From NCBI GenBank assembly GCA_029339505.1, contig JAQISU010001235.1, positions 40,354,815-40,418,814 of the forward strand: a DNA stretch of 64,000 nt. Reading direction: 5' to 3'. The number at the start of each line of letters is the position of its first letter. Position 1 is the stretch's first letter. The notes beneath the pieces are model-generated. The model did no database searches and was not told the origin of the DNA. It was given only the letters and a program-made list of their open reading frames with translations. A program made the translations under genes and the position numbers. This document shows, one piece after another, positions 24,163 to 37,383 of this stretch. This DNA is from Unio delphinus. Taxonomy: Eukaryota; Mollusca; Bivalvia; Unionida; Unionidae.

Positions 24163-24699
24163 CGGTGGTGTAGCGAGGGTATTCGGCGCCCGGTGCAAAG
24201 TTCATATTTTTCGTCCCCCCCCCCCCCACGGGGCGTAGCGGACAGTATTTGGCGTCCGGGGACAACGTATAAATTTTACTCCCGCAGTGTCACTAAAACA
24301 GAGGAAAACAGTAGTCAATACTGAATACAACGTAATAATACAGTCATCATAGAAAGGCAATTTAAGGCTAATCAATTTTAAGTGCAACAACCACAAGAAA
24401 AATGTTAGCAACAGTTAGTAACTTAGTCTATATCAATCACCGCCCAATCCATAAAGTCATCATACTAAATTGATTTTTCTCGCCAGATTCAGTCTGAACC
24501 AGAGTTAATCTCAATCATCCAGACATCCTGGCACGGACCTAGTTGTTTACTTAGTTGTTTCTTCTGAAGCACACTTTGTAAAAGTATACACTGAATCATC
24601 CAATCCTTTTCTTCCGGCGCCCTTCCTCCCCACCCCCGACGATTTCCGGTGCAACTTACACCCCCCCCCCCCCCCTGCACCCCGCTAGCTACGCCACTG
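24163..24699. mobile_element. hAT-type MITE
   Basis: A 537-bp non-coding element. The left end is CGGTGGTGTAGC; the right end read inward on the other strand is CAGTGGCGTAGC, a widespread hAT terminus. It is flanked by a perfect 8-bp duplication, CGATACAT (24155-24162 and 24700-24707). A subterminal block near the left end (GTAGCGAGGGTATTCGGCG) is duplicated at about 24235-24265, and C-runs lie inside both ends. Confidence 0.88.
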
Positions 24700-24707
24700 C
24701 GATACAT

Positions 24708-25560
24708 GATTGAGTACAAACTGCCCTACAGTTAGTTCTAAGTGTATAGTGACGGATGAGATTTCTACTTCGTTATTGTCTTGGAAAATTAATATTTAAT
24801 TCTGTGGAAATATGGCAAGTGTTACTACTATGTGTGTATTGATATGCTACGTGGAACTCTTGTGGAATAGCATGGGGACTGGTGAATAAACCACTCTGGT
24901 AAGTGCAAGAGTTTTCATTTGTTTACAATGTTTGGTTAAACTGGACTATTTGGGTGTCTGAAAAATGCGGGTCTGAGAAAACACATTTCAGGTTGTTGTC
25001 GTCTTTATGATAGCTCTTGAGTTAGACCTACATATAAGATAACATTGACTTTGCTGTGCGGAACGAACAATAGTTTCTAGCACAATACCAAATAGCTTGA
25101 CATCGTGTCCGTCAGTGTATCTGTCTCTCCAAATGTTTTGTAAAGCGTGTTTTCAAAAAGACGTTAATTTGCTACATATATTTTGTGTGTAACATGTGTT
25201 GTTTTTGTTGTTTGATTTTAGAACAACTACGTTACAGAAGACAACAGGGGTTTCCTGTTTTTGAAAGTAGTCCCGAGCGTGTGGACACCATGACTGAGAT
25301 GCCTAATCTAAGACAACAGTAATGAGATATGAAAAGCAAGGTTAGTAAAACAGCTAGATTTCTCCGATGCGTGGATGAGAAACAAGTTATATAGCCAACT
25401 CATTACGAAAAATATATGACGTGTTATTATCATGCCATTTTCAGATCATTTATAAAATTAACGGCTTATATTCGAGTGATCCACCAGGATCACAATTCAA
25501 AGCACAGACTCATTTTTATACACGACTATGTCTATTTAATTACGTGAAACAATAGTGGAA
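24708..25560. other. unannotated sequence
   Basis: No supported feature. Confidence 0.6.
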
Positions 25561-25564
25561 TATA

Positions 25565-26059
25565 TTGGTTGCCATTAACCCTGAATATTCGCTGGCTATG
25601 GATCCAATATGATAACCCTATCTGTACATTGGCGTATCGAGCAGATATTTATGTGCTTCGGGTCACTGAAGTTCTTTGGATGCGGCGGCAAGTTAAATCA
25701 TCCCACTTCAGTACTAACATCACTGAAAGTTCCAGCTGCAAAGAGCTGTTCCAGATTACTAACAAACTAATGACCAGGAACAAATCTACACCACGTCCAA
25801 CTACCTTCTCTCCAGTCGACCTTCCGGACCTTTTTGCAAATTTCTTCCGTGACATGGTACATGCCATTAGACATAAGCTTGACAACACAATTTCAACTGA
25901 CCCGTCGGCATAACAAAGTTGCGATACAGAATTTCAGCGACAACCGTTATCAGCATTTGAACCTGTCTCTACAGTGCACCAAATAAATTTGACCCAATTC
26001 CATCATCACTGATGTTTTAGTGCTTAGATCTAATATTGCCTTCACTAACTGATTTTATT

Positions 26060-26136
<77 letters not shown>

Positions 26137-27600
26137 TTAACTGGGGAGTTCCCATCATTTTTCAAAACTGCGATTGTAAAGCCTCTGCTGAAGAAGCCAA
26201 CACCTGAGCATAACGATTTAAAGAACTACCGCCCAGTTTCTAATCTCACCTGTTATATAAAAAAATCTTAGAAAACGTTGTTCTAACCCAACTTGTATCT
26301 CATCTGAATTGACACAGTATAGGAATGTGCAGTCTGCATATCTCCCTTGCCAAAGTACTGAAACTACTCTTCTATAAGTAGTTAATGGCATTATCTCTGC
26401 TTTGGATAGCGGAACGATTACAGTCTTCACCCTCCTTGATTCGTTTGCAGCATTTGACACAATAGACCATGACATATTACTTCACCTTCTCCAGCATGTA
26501 TTTGGCATTCACAATATAGTCTTATTGTGGTTCAAGTTCTAGTTAGTCAATAGGAAACAAATTGTATCTGCAAATAGAATACATGATCTTTGTTGTGGTG
26601 TTCCCAGGGGTCTGTTCCTAGACCTGTTCCCTTCATTCTATACACACAGTCACTACTCACAAGTGTCATAGATCATCATCCAGTGTCTCACCAACTTCAC
26701 ACTGATGACACCCAAATATACAAATCTAGCCACCCAACTAAGTAGAAAGGTGCATTTCAGATGTGAAATCATGGATGACATGTAACAAGCTGCAGATGAA
26801 TGATGATAAAACCGAGGCCATTCTGATCACAAGACAAAGACGTTCTTATTCAAATCCTTTACCTCAAACAATAAATATCAGTAACACCAACATTAAATTC
26901 ACACAGTCAGTATGAAACCTAGTTGTTGCTCTGGACAGTACTCTCACACTGCTCTAACATGTCATGAACATATGCAATGCTGCCTATCCTGAGCTAAAAC
27001 AAATAAAAAGAATCTTTCAGTTGATGCCACTTAAACACTTGTGTTCATTAGTACTTTCAAGACTGGACTACTGTGACTCGATTCTGTCTGGTTCGTCTCA
27101 ATATCTACTCCAGAAACTCCAAAACTTTCAAAACACAGCTGATCGGATCATACTTAAAGTACCACGATAAGAGCGCACCTCCGCGACGCTCTGTACGCTA
27201 CGCTAGCTATGCATTCAATCCAGAATCAAACCCAAAATGTTTTTCTCTGTGCTACGTTTCACCGACGGATTCTAGTCCAACATACCTATTTGACCTCACT
27301 CATGTATACACACCAGTAAGATACTTACGCTCCTCTTCTGACAATTGTATACTCATTATTTCTACAATGAAAGCGATGTTATATGGACAACGTTATTTTG
27401 AATACCAGAGGCCCATCAATGTGGAACGAATTGCCCATTGAAATTATACACAACGATTCAGTGATCCCTATCAAGAGTGTTCTTAAAAACCCCTTTTGTT
27501 TACTGCAAGAACAAACTTAAAGACATTATGATGTTTTTATCTATAATGTTTGTCAGCATTTTTGTTTTCTTTTTCCATCTGACAATAAAGCATCCAGACA
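25565..27600 (+). pseudogene. decayed L2/CR1-like LINE reverse transcriptase
   Basis: Fragments in several plus frames follow the order of an L2-like ORF2: FRITNKL-type linker with LFANFFRDM (about 25740-25860), AIVKPLLKKPTPEHNDLKNY with RPVSNL (about 26170-26250), TLLDSFAAFDTIDHDILLH (about 26420-26480) corresponding to RT motif A, a CGVPRG-type motif B (about 26600), a degraded HTDD motif C (about 26695), and LKHLCSLVLSRLDYCDSIL (about 27020-27090). Many stops and frameshifts make it dead, and a (CT)n run has expanded inside it at 26065-26134. Possible polyadenylation context AATAAAGCATCC lies near 27585. Confidence 0.8.
26065..26134. repeat. (CT)n microsatellite inside LINE relic
   Basis: An uninterrupted CT run of about 35 repeats within the reverse transcriptase pseudogene. 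Confidence 0.98.
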
Positions 27601-28806
27601 AAACGGGCTAAACTGGTAGCGTATCGACGTTAGTTACAATACAGTAAACAGATGAATATGGTACCAGCCTCATATATGTTAGTGACAAAATCGGTAAGAA
27701 AAGTTTTGATTCTATCTGACTTGCCCAATATGTTTAAAAATAGTAGAGAGTCTTACGTTGTGACACCGTTTTACCATACTGGTCATATGACAATAGATCC
27801 TAGCTTGGAAATCATAACACTTTGAATGTGACTTCGAGATTTCGCTTGAAAGATGGGTTTCGATTGACAGCTCCCTGAATTTAATGACATACGCAATAGA
27901 TATACACTACGGTGGCATGAGACCACCAAGGCACATACAATGAGCAACCAAACCGAAAAATAAAGAAGCGAGTAACCCTAGAAACAAACTAGGGAACCTG
28001 GAAAAATTACTCAAAGCCCTTTGAGTAATCAAATCACTCCAGCAATAATAACAAGTCAACAAAGTAGATGAAAGATAAAGAAATAGGGGTACACAAATCA
28101 CGGCGAACAGATAATGAAGACAATTAGGGAATAATAAACATCATGTAAAATCCAAACAAATTAACAAACAAATAATAACAAATAAGATTTTAAAAAAGCA
28201 GCCCATACAATAGTTATAGGAACCTACTCTCACTCCTATTACCTTCTTTAACTTTCCTATCAATACAGCCTCATTGACAGTAAATAATAATTACCACATA
28301 CGTATCACATTCTAAAGTCAGAAGGCCAAAAATTAAATATAAGTAGATGGTCGGTGACCAGACTATCACAAAATTCTGTCCCGATATTACGGTCCAAATT
28401 TAGACAGTATGAGGTAGTCCAAAAGCCCAAGACTACCAAGCCCCGCAGAACAAGGCTGCAATTAAATTGTATCTACCTTTCGGCATACAGGCCCACAACT
28501 CAACTATAAGGGCTGGGGCCTATGGGGCTGTATACTATATTAACTCAAAACAGCACCGAGTTCATCCAATTTATTGGGGGAAAAAGTTTGGATAAAGAGA
28601 CATAACCGCTGGACCAAAACCGGAAACATCAGGAGAGAAATAACTTCAAAGAACACAGGACAAAGGAAAATGATGGCTGGTCCGAGGGAGCAACCATATA
28701 CTGGGACACCATGAGAACAAGATGGCAGCCTGACATTAGGGGCTACTCAAATAGACAAGAGAAAGCAACAAAGAAAATAATCCGATTGCTTTCAATGACT
28801 GGTTAA
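27601..28806. other. unannotated sequence
   Basis: No ORF, tandem repeat or partner elsewhere in the window. It may include the 5' part of the retroposon whose 3' end begins at 28807, but no homology with the 32.7-38.2 kb copy is visible here. Confidence 0.5.
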
Positions 28807-29540
28807 CAGGGTCCTCATTTGGTACGAGAACCCTTTTCGAACAATCTATTTCACGAAACCTGACTTGATCATTTTTGTACACCGTTCAAAATTAACAAGC
28901 TCTTTTAGCCAAACAGTGACTATACGTATTTATGTCGCATAGACATCTTAGAATTCAAACTTGTTTGGGACTTCGTACATGTACACATTGTACTAGAAAT
29001 ATTAGAAAGTTAAGATAAATAAACAAATTTTACGACTTCATTGACTTTATTTAACTGCATAGGTGGCTCATACATTATTGGTCTTTTCCTGTCCATTAGT
29101 AATGACTGGACCAGATTTGAATTAAGCACGGAATCTCGATGTTGGGGGCTGCACGACATCCTTGGACTTAATGGTACCTCTCTTTTATTGCCACAACTCG
29201 GTAAGCTTCAAATGGCGGAGAAGTAAAACTAATTTTCACTACCTCCAATTGTGCCATTGCACACCATTAACACACCTAATTGGCTGTTAGGGTTGAGTGT
29301 GTGCTGGGTCTATTCCCACTCACCCAGGATCCTCCATTCAGGTCGATGGTTACTTAATAGCAACCCTGACCTGACGACCAAATTAAAAAGTACTCCTAGA
29401 GTACATACATGCCTGGGGGAAGCGGCACACTTCCACCCCCCAGGAGTAATTAAATATCCAGTTTTGCTGGAAACTTAAAACATTGCTACATGCCCCTAGT
29501 GGGGGATACAGCACTATAATTCAACTTCATCATCATCATA
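28807..29540 (+). mobile_element. 3' part of an unnamed retroposon, copy 1
   Basis: Aligns over about 730 bp with 38203-38971. Both start AGGG(T/G)(C/A)CTCATTTGGT-ACGAG, share TTAATTGCACAGGTGGCT-like and GTCCATTAGTA blocks, reach a GC-rich stem-loop (here CCTGGGGG at 29412 against CCCCCCAGG ending about 29445), then ACATG(C/T)-CCTAGTG, and end in a CAT/CTA-type trinucleotide tail (CATCATCATCAT here). No coding frame of note. Confidence 0.7.
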
Positions 29541-29556
29541 TACTCAAGATACGAGA

Positions 29557-29880
29557 CAAAGGCGAGATGTACGAGTTGGTAAATCAAAGGCGAGATGTAC
29601 GAGTCGGTAAATCAAAGGCAAGATGTACGAGTCGGTAAATCAAAGGCGAGATGTACGAGTCGGTAAATCAAAGGCGAGATGTACGAGTCGGTAATTCAAA
29701 GGCGAGATGTACGAGTCGGTAAATCATAGGCAAGATGTACGAGTCGGTAAATCAAAGGCGAGATGTACGAGTCGGTAATTCAAAGGCGAGATGTACGAGT
29801 CAGTAATTCAAAGGCGAGATGTACGAGTCGGTAAATCAAAGGCGAGATGTACGAGTCGGTAAATCAAAGGCGAGATGTAC
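29557..29880 (+). repeat. 28-bp minisatellite
   Basis: About 11.6 copies of CAAAGGCGAGATGTACGAGT plus CGGTAAAT, with rare A/T and G/A changes. It begins just after the tail of the retroposon that precedes it. Confidence 0.97.
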
Positions 29881-30176
29881 CGTCGAATAATGCGTCAAAA
29901 GAACATGACCTATGCTGCCCGCTTTAAGCAATATTTGTCGACACTGATCTGTGAGCACATTCAAGAATCACGGTACTAATTCAACCCCCAGAGTAAACAT
30001 GGAAACACTATCATGATCAAAATTTACTAACTTAAAGTTTCTGGTGCTAATGATCATACCTATATTTCTCCATGCACAACTATCCTTGGTGCAAGCTTCT
30101 GTGTGGAGAACACCATATGTGCCGCGGAATGTTTTGTATCTACATATGCATAAAACACGTTATTGGATAACCAAAA

Positions 30177-32654
30177 ATGGAAGAATTAAACTTCCATATC
30201 GCATCAATTAATACTAACGGATTAGATAAGGATAAAATTGCACAACTCATAAAATTAAAACAGGACATTATACTAATACAAGAAACACACAACAAACTCA
30301 CAAATACTATGAAGGCTGAACTTGAATCCAAAATGGATGCAATAGTTGTAATTAGTGAAGCACAACAAAACAATATTAAGGCGGGAGTAGCGATGATAAT
30401 TAGAAACAGAAATAGGCAAAATTGGGAAAGAATAACAGAGGATAATAGTTTAAAGGGAAGGGTAATTCATATAAAATTAAATAAATTACACATTGTGAAT
30501 ATATATGCTCCTGCAAATAGAGAAAGTCACTATGACTTCATAGGAAATCTAAATAACTATTTAAAACCCTACACAACAGAACACCTGATTATGGGTGGAG
30601 ATTTTAATTGGGTGGGGGAAAATATAGATCGAACTGGAAAACTAACAACTAAGGATATATCTTCATCTGACATTATGGGCAGATTGCTAAAACAAAATAA
30701 ACTAATAGATGTGTATAGAAAACTGAATTTATTAAGAACGGAGTATACACATGATTACATTAAGTTAGGAATAAATAAATCTAGTAGAATAGACAAATTT
30801 TATGTAACTGATTTCGACAATAAAATATATAAAAATGCAAAAATTCTAGATTATAAAATTTCGGACCACAAACTAATAACTATGGAATTAGTGATAAAAA
30901 ATAGTAGATGGGGATCTGGTGAATGGAAACTAAATAACTCAATACTGGATGACGAGCAATTAATAAATGAAATAAAAATGGAAATCCCTAAATTACTTAC
31001 AAACGAAGAGGGAAAAATATATCAGATATTGCCACGGATTGGGACAAGTTTAAAATAAAAGTTAAACAAATAGCAATATATCACTCAACCAAACGTAATC
31101 GGATTCAAAAAATACAAAAGTTAACACTAAAAAGATTAATAAATTGTGACACAACACCGCAAAGGGATAAAGAGAGCTACTCTATACAACTAGAAAAGCT
31201 GAGAGATAATAAAACAAGGGGAATGGATATAAGGGTGGAAAAAGTCCACCACTTATACAAACAAGGCCGAGAACTATATAAAAGGGAAGAAAAAAGGAAG
31301 GGAGGGGAAAGGGTAATTGATGCACTAATCACTAATGGGGTTGAAATTACAACTAAAGCTGAAATAATGGAGGAAATTTATAAATACTATACAACACTAT
31401 ATACTACTCAAAACATAGACAATGACACAATCACACAATATCTAAATTCAATACAATGCGAAATGATATCATCTGAGCATAAGAAACGATGTGATGATCT
31501 CATTTCTGTGGAGGAAGTTAAAACCACAATAAAAGAACTTGCAAAAGGTAAATCACCAGGTAGAGATGGCCTCACTGCGGAATTTTATAAGAAATTCCAA
31601 AGTGAGGTGGCACCAATTTTAGAAGCACTATTTAACAATATTTTATTAAAAAATGACAAGATGACCAAATCAATGAGGGAGGGTTAAATCACTTTATTAT
31701 ACAAAGGGAAAGGGGACAAAACTGACATAAAAAATTGGAGGCCCATCTCCCTCCTAAACACGGACTACAAAATACTGAGTAGAATTTTGGCTAATAGGAT
31801 TAAGCACGGAGTAAACACCATAGTAAACACTAATCAAACATGCGGTGGTAAAAATAGAAGCATACATGACAATATACTTAATATTAGGACCATAATAGAT
31901 TTTATAAACACAACAAACTCGAAATGTGCTATGGTACTTTTCGATCAGGAGAAAGCTTTTGACAGATTAGAACATAATTATACACAAAAAGTACTGGAAA
32001 AATTTGGTTTTGGAACAAATTTCCTGAATTGGACTAGAATAATGTACAATGAAATAACTGCAAAGGTACAAGTAAATGGGGCGAAAACCCAAAAAATTGA
32101 CATACAACGATCAGTGAGGCAAGGTTGCCCACTATCGATGCTATTATATGTAATAGCAATTGAAATTCTAAGTATAAAAATCAGAAAGAATACTAACATT
32201 AAAGGTTTAAAAATTCCTAACTTAACAGAGGAATTTAAAATGTTACAACACGCTGACGATTGTACGAACTTTATTAATGATCCAAATTCTTTTAAACACT
32301 TACAAAAAGAATACGAGGCTTTTGGGAAAGCATCAGGATCGAAAATAAATCATGACAAAACGGAAATATTAAAAATAGGAAACTGGAGGGGAAACCACCC
32401 TGGGTTACCTCCCCACCTAATAAAGAACAGAGTAAAAGCCCTGGGGATATTCTTCGGGGCAAATGAAGAAAAAGAAAACTGTATAAAAGTGAAAAACAAA
32501 ATAAGAGAAGTAATCGATATCTGGGCACTAACGCCGCTCAGTTTAATAGAACGTTCACAGGTTGCAAAAACATGTATGTATTCTAATTTGACATACCTTA
32601 TAAACTCTGTGGACATTAACAATAAAACACTAGAAAAAAAATGATAATGATATA
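30177..32654 (+). pseudogene. LINE ORF2: APE endonuclease and reverse transcriptase, 5' part
   Basis: From ATG 30177 the first about 240 residues form an APE-type endonuclease: IASINTNGL near the start, LIQETHN (catalytic Glu), GGDFNW, and a terminal ISDHKLI (catalytic His). Reverse transcriptase follows with KGKSPGRDGLTAEFYKKF, NWRPISLLNTDYK, motif A FDQEKAFDRL, motif B VRQGCPLSMLLY and motif C HADD. The first base of motif C is His instead of the usual Tyr or Phe. Defects are few: a frameshift near 31020, one stop at 31685 (TAA where Leu is expected) and an extra A in the A-run at 32634-32641. The coding sequence resumes at 38984 after the nested insertion. Confidence 0.92.
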
Positions 32655-32870
32655 CATCGTTCATTCAGGCAGAGGCAGCGGACGGCTTTTCTGGAGCAGG
32701 CGACCTGGTGACGTCACAGTTGTAGTGCGAAAGCATGAATCCCGGGCTTTCACAGTTAAGGATGTTACTGTGATATTATCCCGTCACTGATACAGACAGA
32801 AACATCAATTTGTACAGCGGTGGACTATACAGAAACCTGAAATGGATATTTCGTAACTCCCGACTTTGCT

Positions 32871-33213
32871 CACAGGGGCTCGTATCGTTGCTTACAATCG
32901 ACCGGTCCTACATATACTATATAATAACTACAAGGGAGGACACTTCTCTCCTTTCTCGTACGACCCATTTAAGAATAAACGTTGTTATTTCAAGCCACAT
33001 TTCGCCTGGAGTAATAAATTGGGTACCGATATTTAGCTCAGACATTTGACTATGTATCCCTGTCAGCAGTTTGACTAAATATCATACCTTTAAGGAATGC
33101 CAAATCATTTTCCCACGGTACCGCTCGACACGTACCTGATCGCGCCCGCTTAATATTCAAGAACAACGCGCTGACTGGAATACTGCACTCTCATTGGCCA
33201 ACCGAAAATTACG
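32871..33213 (+). repeat. left terminal inverted repeat
   Basis: 343 bp, the inverted counterpart of 37384-37726. Differences seen include CGACCGGTCC against CGACCCGTCC and GGAGTAATAAA against GGAGCAATAAA. The inner end is ACCGAAAATTACG. Confidence 0.95.
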
Positions 33214-33269
33214 CATCTTGGCTTAGATTTTTAATCGTAATTTTTTGATTGGCTGAAATACATTGACAT

Positions 33270-33873
33270 ATGGCGGGTGTTTTCACAGGGATCGAAGTGT
33301 TGCTGATGCTGGCACGTGTTTGCATGATGGATGATATCGTACACGCCGCAATGTCAGGTCACAATATCATGATATCAGGGCAGGCTAGTACTGGTAAAAG
33401 CTTCCTAGTTAACAATTTAAGCAAAAGACTGAAAGAAATAGGGAAAACAGTTTACTTAACAGCCAGTACAGATATAGCTGCTTCTCAGTTGCACTGAATG
33501 ACAATACACAGGTTTTCGGGCATTCAGGACGGTCGTTTCCCCGATGATATTTTGATAGATAAGAATAAAAATAATAATGACATGATAGATATTAAAAGAA
33601 GGATTATGAATGTTGACACTCTTTTTATTGATGAAATTTCCATGCTATCTCTGAAATCATTTCTGCAAATAGAGAAGGTGCTCAGAACAGTAAAGGAAAG
33701 CAATTTCCCATTTGGTGGCATTCAGATCATTGTTTCTGGTGATTTCTTTCAACTGAAGCCTGTGCCAAATGATGTGTACCATGACAGTGGAGAACTCTTT
33801 ATCAGTTATGAGAAGATTCACAGCCTGATTCCACGTCGTCATGTTTTGTCACAAGTACACAGACGAACAGAAG
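33270..33873 (+). pseudogene. PIF1-like helicase, N-terminal exon with one stop
   Basis: The frame opens at ATG 33270, 57 bases inside the left TIR. Walker A is SGQASTGKS (residues about 36-44), then VYLTASTDIAA (motif Ia), TIHRFSGI, Walker B with DTLFIDEISML, and motif III IIVSGDFFQLKPV, followed by QVHRR. This is the order and spacing of PIF1-family SF1B helicases. A TGA at 33495-33497 interrupts the frame just before TIHRF; family comparison expects Gly there, so one substitution explains it. The frame reaches AG|GTAATT at 33872-33879, a good 5' splice donor, and translation dies soon after. Motifs IV-VI were not found downstream, so the C-terminal half is either in an unseen exon or deleted. 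Confidence 0.85.
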
Positions 33874-34778
33874 GTAATTTGAACATTGTATTTTAATAAC
33901 AGACCTCATGTGATAAAAGAGGAAAAGATAAAACACAATTTAAAAAATCTTCCTTCTCTTTGAATTTTTTTTCCTGTTATTTTTATCATTTTCACCAATA
34001 TTTGGATGTATATGTGTAAAAACTTCAACACACACACATATACTAAGTTCTCAGACAGTAATACATGTAGTCCTGAAATTTCTAAATTTGTAACATTTTG
34101 CATCAATGAATAGCAATGATCACTCAGTTTTTATTTGAGATACCATCCATAGAAATGATATTATCAGTTTATCACCAGTGACAATATCATTTTTCTTTGA
34201 ACTCGTTTTTAACAATAAACTATTACAAAAATTATATACACACTCCTGTTTAAGGATACTTGAAATAGACAACATATGTTTCAATCAGTAATTTCATCTT
34301 CATTTCATACCATATTTTTACTTTCTCTGATTTTCACACCTGGAATTCAGTGTCTTAAACTATGTTATCCACAACAACTTGGACTCAGTTCAAAAGAGAA
34401 TTTGTACATGTGTGTGAGTGTGAGAGAGACAGAGAGATGGGATGGATGCAAAGTAATATATATGCATAAACATTCACACATATTATGATTTATGTATAGT
34501 TGGTTACAGATATGATCAAAATGGGTTAGTACAGATTTGCATAAGAGGTGTTATATATAATGCTTATTATGCAAACCTCGTTATAACAATGAAATCCACA
34601 TCATATAACCATTTATAGAATTAATGGCCATTTAGAGACAAATAAAATCATGCAGATGACTTGTCCACATAGGTCAGTGTCTGTACGCAAGGGTCATATC
34701 CCTTTTGTCAGAACTTATAAACTATTGAGATTCACACTGTTACCATATATAAAATGACTGATCATTGAGAAAAATTGT
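33874..34778 (+). other. presumed intron or deleted internal region of the transposon
   Basis: It starts with the GTAATT donor candidate. No helicase C-terminal motif or other coding stretch is visible; short AT-rich frames only. Confidence 0.5.
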
Positions 34779-35611
34779 ATGCATGTGAATGAATTTGACT
34801 TAAGGGGTACATTCTCAAAAGGAAACATCAGGAACAACACATTGACTTCATTTTATGCTGCAGTCACAAAGTTTATCAGTACAGAAGAGTACAGAAATTA
34901 TGTAAGGCAGTTTTTTGTGTGCACAGATCTCAAACCTAACCATTATATAGTTGCATTTGGGATATTAATGAAGCTGAGAGCAAAACTTGTGGCTGATATC
35001 TCTGACCCATTAAAAGCAAACGCAATAGAACTGTCTTTGAAAATACAAGCAGTGGAAGAGCAAAATTGAGATATATAGCCGGTTGGTGTGTTGCAACACT
35101 TAGACACAGAAAAAGAAGTGCTGTAAGAAAAAACCTGTACAGCAATAATTCCAGGGATTATGTGAACAAACTGTATTACCAAGCAATAATGTTAGATACA
35201 CTCATCCAATATGAAAGTGTCCTAATGGAAACATCAGAAGATAAGGTTTCCATGACTGAGATACAGAGAAAGCAAAATGTAAGGAGTGGTCTGTGCTGTG
35301 TAAGTGATAAAGCCTTTCATTTCTTCCAAGAGTTAGACAAGGTCATCAGAAAACTTGAAACTGGGGAAAATGTAAATTTATATGGCAAAAGCTTTTATGA
35401 CTTTGTAACATCAAGGGTTCTGCTAAATGAGACACTGAACCAACAGTGGTCACAGATCTTTAACACTGAAGATGATGAATATTTCTCTCTACATGTTCAG
35501 AAGTTAAAAGAGGATGTAGTGAGTAAGTATTTGTTAATGTCATCTGCACAGTTTAGGCGAGAATTCAAGCTAAAAGTTAAGGCTAGGAAAGAAGAAGCAC
35601 ACAGGAAGTAA
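34779..35611 (+). pseudogene. transposase-like protein of the PIF1/PHD transposon (broken)
   Basis: Two plus frames form one product with a frameshift near 35055. The first (34779-35067) holds NEFDLRGTFSKGNIRNN and a hydrophobic-basic helix. The second starts RYIAGWCVATLRHRK, runs through DYVNKLYYQAIMLDTL and continues with RSGLCCVSDKAFHFFQELDK to a Lys-rich end and a TAA at 35609. The Y-I-A-G-W block followed by a G-L-x-x-x-S-D-x-x-F block recalls C-terminal regions of P-element/THAP9-like and hAT-like transposases, where YIAGY and GGL blocks occur in that order. A catalytic triad was not identified, so the superfamily is open. Its place between the TIRs makes it the best transposase candidate. 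Confidence 0.5.
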
Positions 35612-35617
35612 ATTCAA

Positions 35618-35989
35618 ATGAGAAGAGACAGTAAAATAAAATCTTCTTCCGAAGCACAAGTAAGCTCTAGTTCTAAGCAAAGTCAGTTGAGGAAAGACAG
35701 ATCAGATTATTCTTCCACCTCCGAAAAGCAAGGAAGCCTGAATAAATTAGTAAAAAGAAAAGCAGTAAAGAAAAAGGCAGGAAAGGGAAAAGGGAAACGA
35801 TCAAAGACAACTAAGTGGCCATGTGGAAGATGTCAGGAGGACTGTGTAGTTGATAGTGTTTGTTGTGACATGTGTGATACATGGCATCATTATGAGTGCA
35901 TTGGTTTGCTCGGAGATTAACATGAACTTCAGGAGGAGGAATGGATATGTCCGGACTGTAGATTTTCGGGTGACATCATACAGGAATGA
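35618..35989 (+). pseudogene. basic linker and PHD finger, continuation of the same protein
   Basis: Same frame as 35066-35611, separated from it by one TAA. A Ser/Lys-rich linker (about 65 residues, strongly basic KRKAVKKKAGKGKGKRSK) leads into a PHD finger: CGRC, then CDMC, WHHYEC, and after a second in-frame TAA (35918-35920) WICPDC, ending at TGA 35989. Spacing fits C4HC3. PHD fingers read histone H3 tails or DNA-proximal chromatin, so a targeting role for the transposon is plausible but inferred. The two stops are single substitutions in an otherwise clean frame. Confidence 0.8.
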
Positions 35990-37383
35990 TATCAGCAATG
36001 TCATTATTTATTAGTTCAAGTACTACCAGTAAGTGCACTAGAATTTTCATTTTTTCTCATAATTGCAAATCCCTGTGCTTCCCAGCTTTGTTAATGGGAG
36101 TAACTTCATGCTATGGAAATATGTGTCTACAGTGTTTGGATCAGTGTTATATTTATGACCTACATGCATTCATTATATTATAATTTGGAGTTAGTTAAAA
36201 CTTGCAACATGCAAAACTTGTGTATACATTGTTTATTCATTTATCCTAAATTCCATTATAAAGGTAATATCATGGCTCTCAATTATGATACATACAAATT
36301 TGAAGATTCTGAAAAACAGTGTCTTATCCACTTTTCTCCACATAAGAGATAATATAAAATTCTAAAACTTGTATAAACATTTCTGATGAACATCAATCAT
36401 ATTCCATAATGTCATGTCATTATATTCAGCAGTGTTAAAGGAGATTCTGTACATTTATTAATAGAATTATGGATTGATAGAATGGTACATAGGCTGTGAC
36501 AGTATCTCTTCCCCCTGTTTAATCTTTTTTTTAAAAAAATACTATAATAAAATATTCTCTTCAAAATAGAGATTGAGATGTGATCATGCACCCAAGACCC
36601 TGATGTAATGACTCAATGACAATTAAACTTTGGTAATCTAGTGTACTAAGGGAATAATTTATAAAGATATTATGCTTAAAATCTTAAAGTTTAAAAATGC
36701 AGTTATTTGGATAGCACTTCTAACACTGCCCCAGTCTAGCTGGAATACCTATAGGAAATGTGAAATTTCTCAAACAGATTAACCACCCTTCATTTGGTAC
36801 CAAATAATTACAACCTTAGAAATCTGTAAAATACATGTTGTAAATATAGTTAATTAATACTATACTGAAGCCCCACACTGCAGTATGTGTTTCAGCATTC
36901 ATGGATATTTTTGGCATTCTGCAAACAAATGCTGTAAAGATTCACATAATTTACATTAGAAATGATTATGACTAAATTGAAAATATAAGAGGAAAGGAAG
37001 TGTATTCTTTTATGAATTTTCATATGCAATGATACATGTAACAATGCATGCTTTAAATCTTAAATCTGAAATGGTGCTTTATGCAAGCTGCAGAGATTTT
37101 TCAGAAATGGAGAGGATCTCTTTTATTTACATTTTCTATTATTGACATATATTAATGACAACAATCATATAATCATATACCATTTTTAAGGAGTATATAG
37201 ATTTGCAAACAGTTGTGATCTTTATTGTTTAATAAATTTAAAGCAAAAGATGGTCTTCACATTTTGATAATTCTTACCATGAAACAATGTGTGATTCCGT
37301 CATATTTTATTCTTATTTCGTCTGCTTCTTTTGGACAATCGAGCAATTTAAATTTCCCGGACTAACTTATAAATAGAGGCGAA
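35990..37383. other. non-coding right half of the transposon
   Basis: AT-rich sequence between the PHD stop and the right TIR, without further open frames of note. Confidence 0.6.

Noticed and set aside
30140..32664. Minus-strand frames opposite the LINE ORF2
   Set aside because: Antisense shadows of the endonuclease and reverse transcriptase frames.
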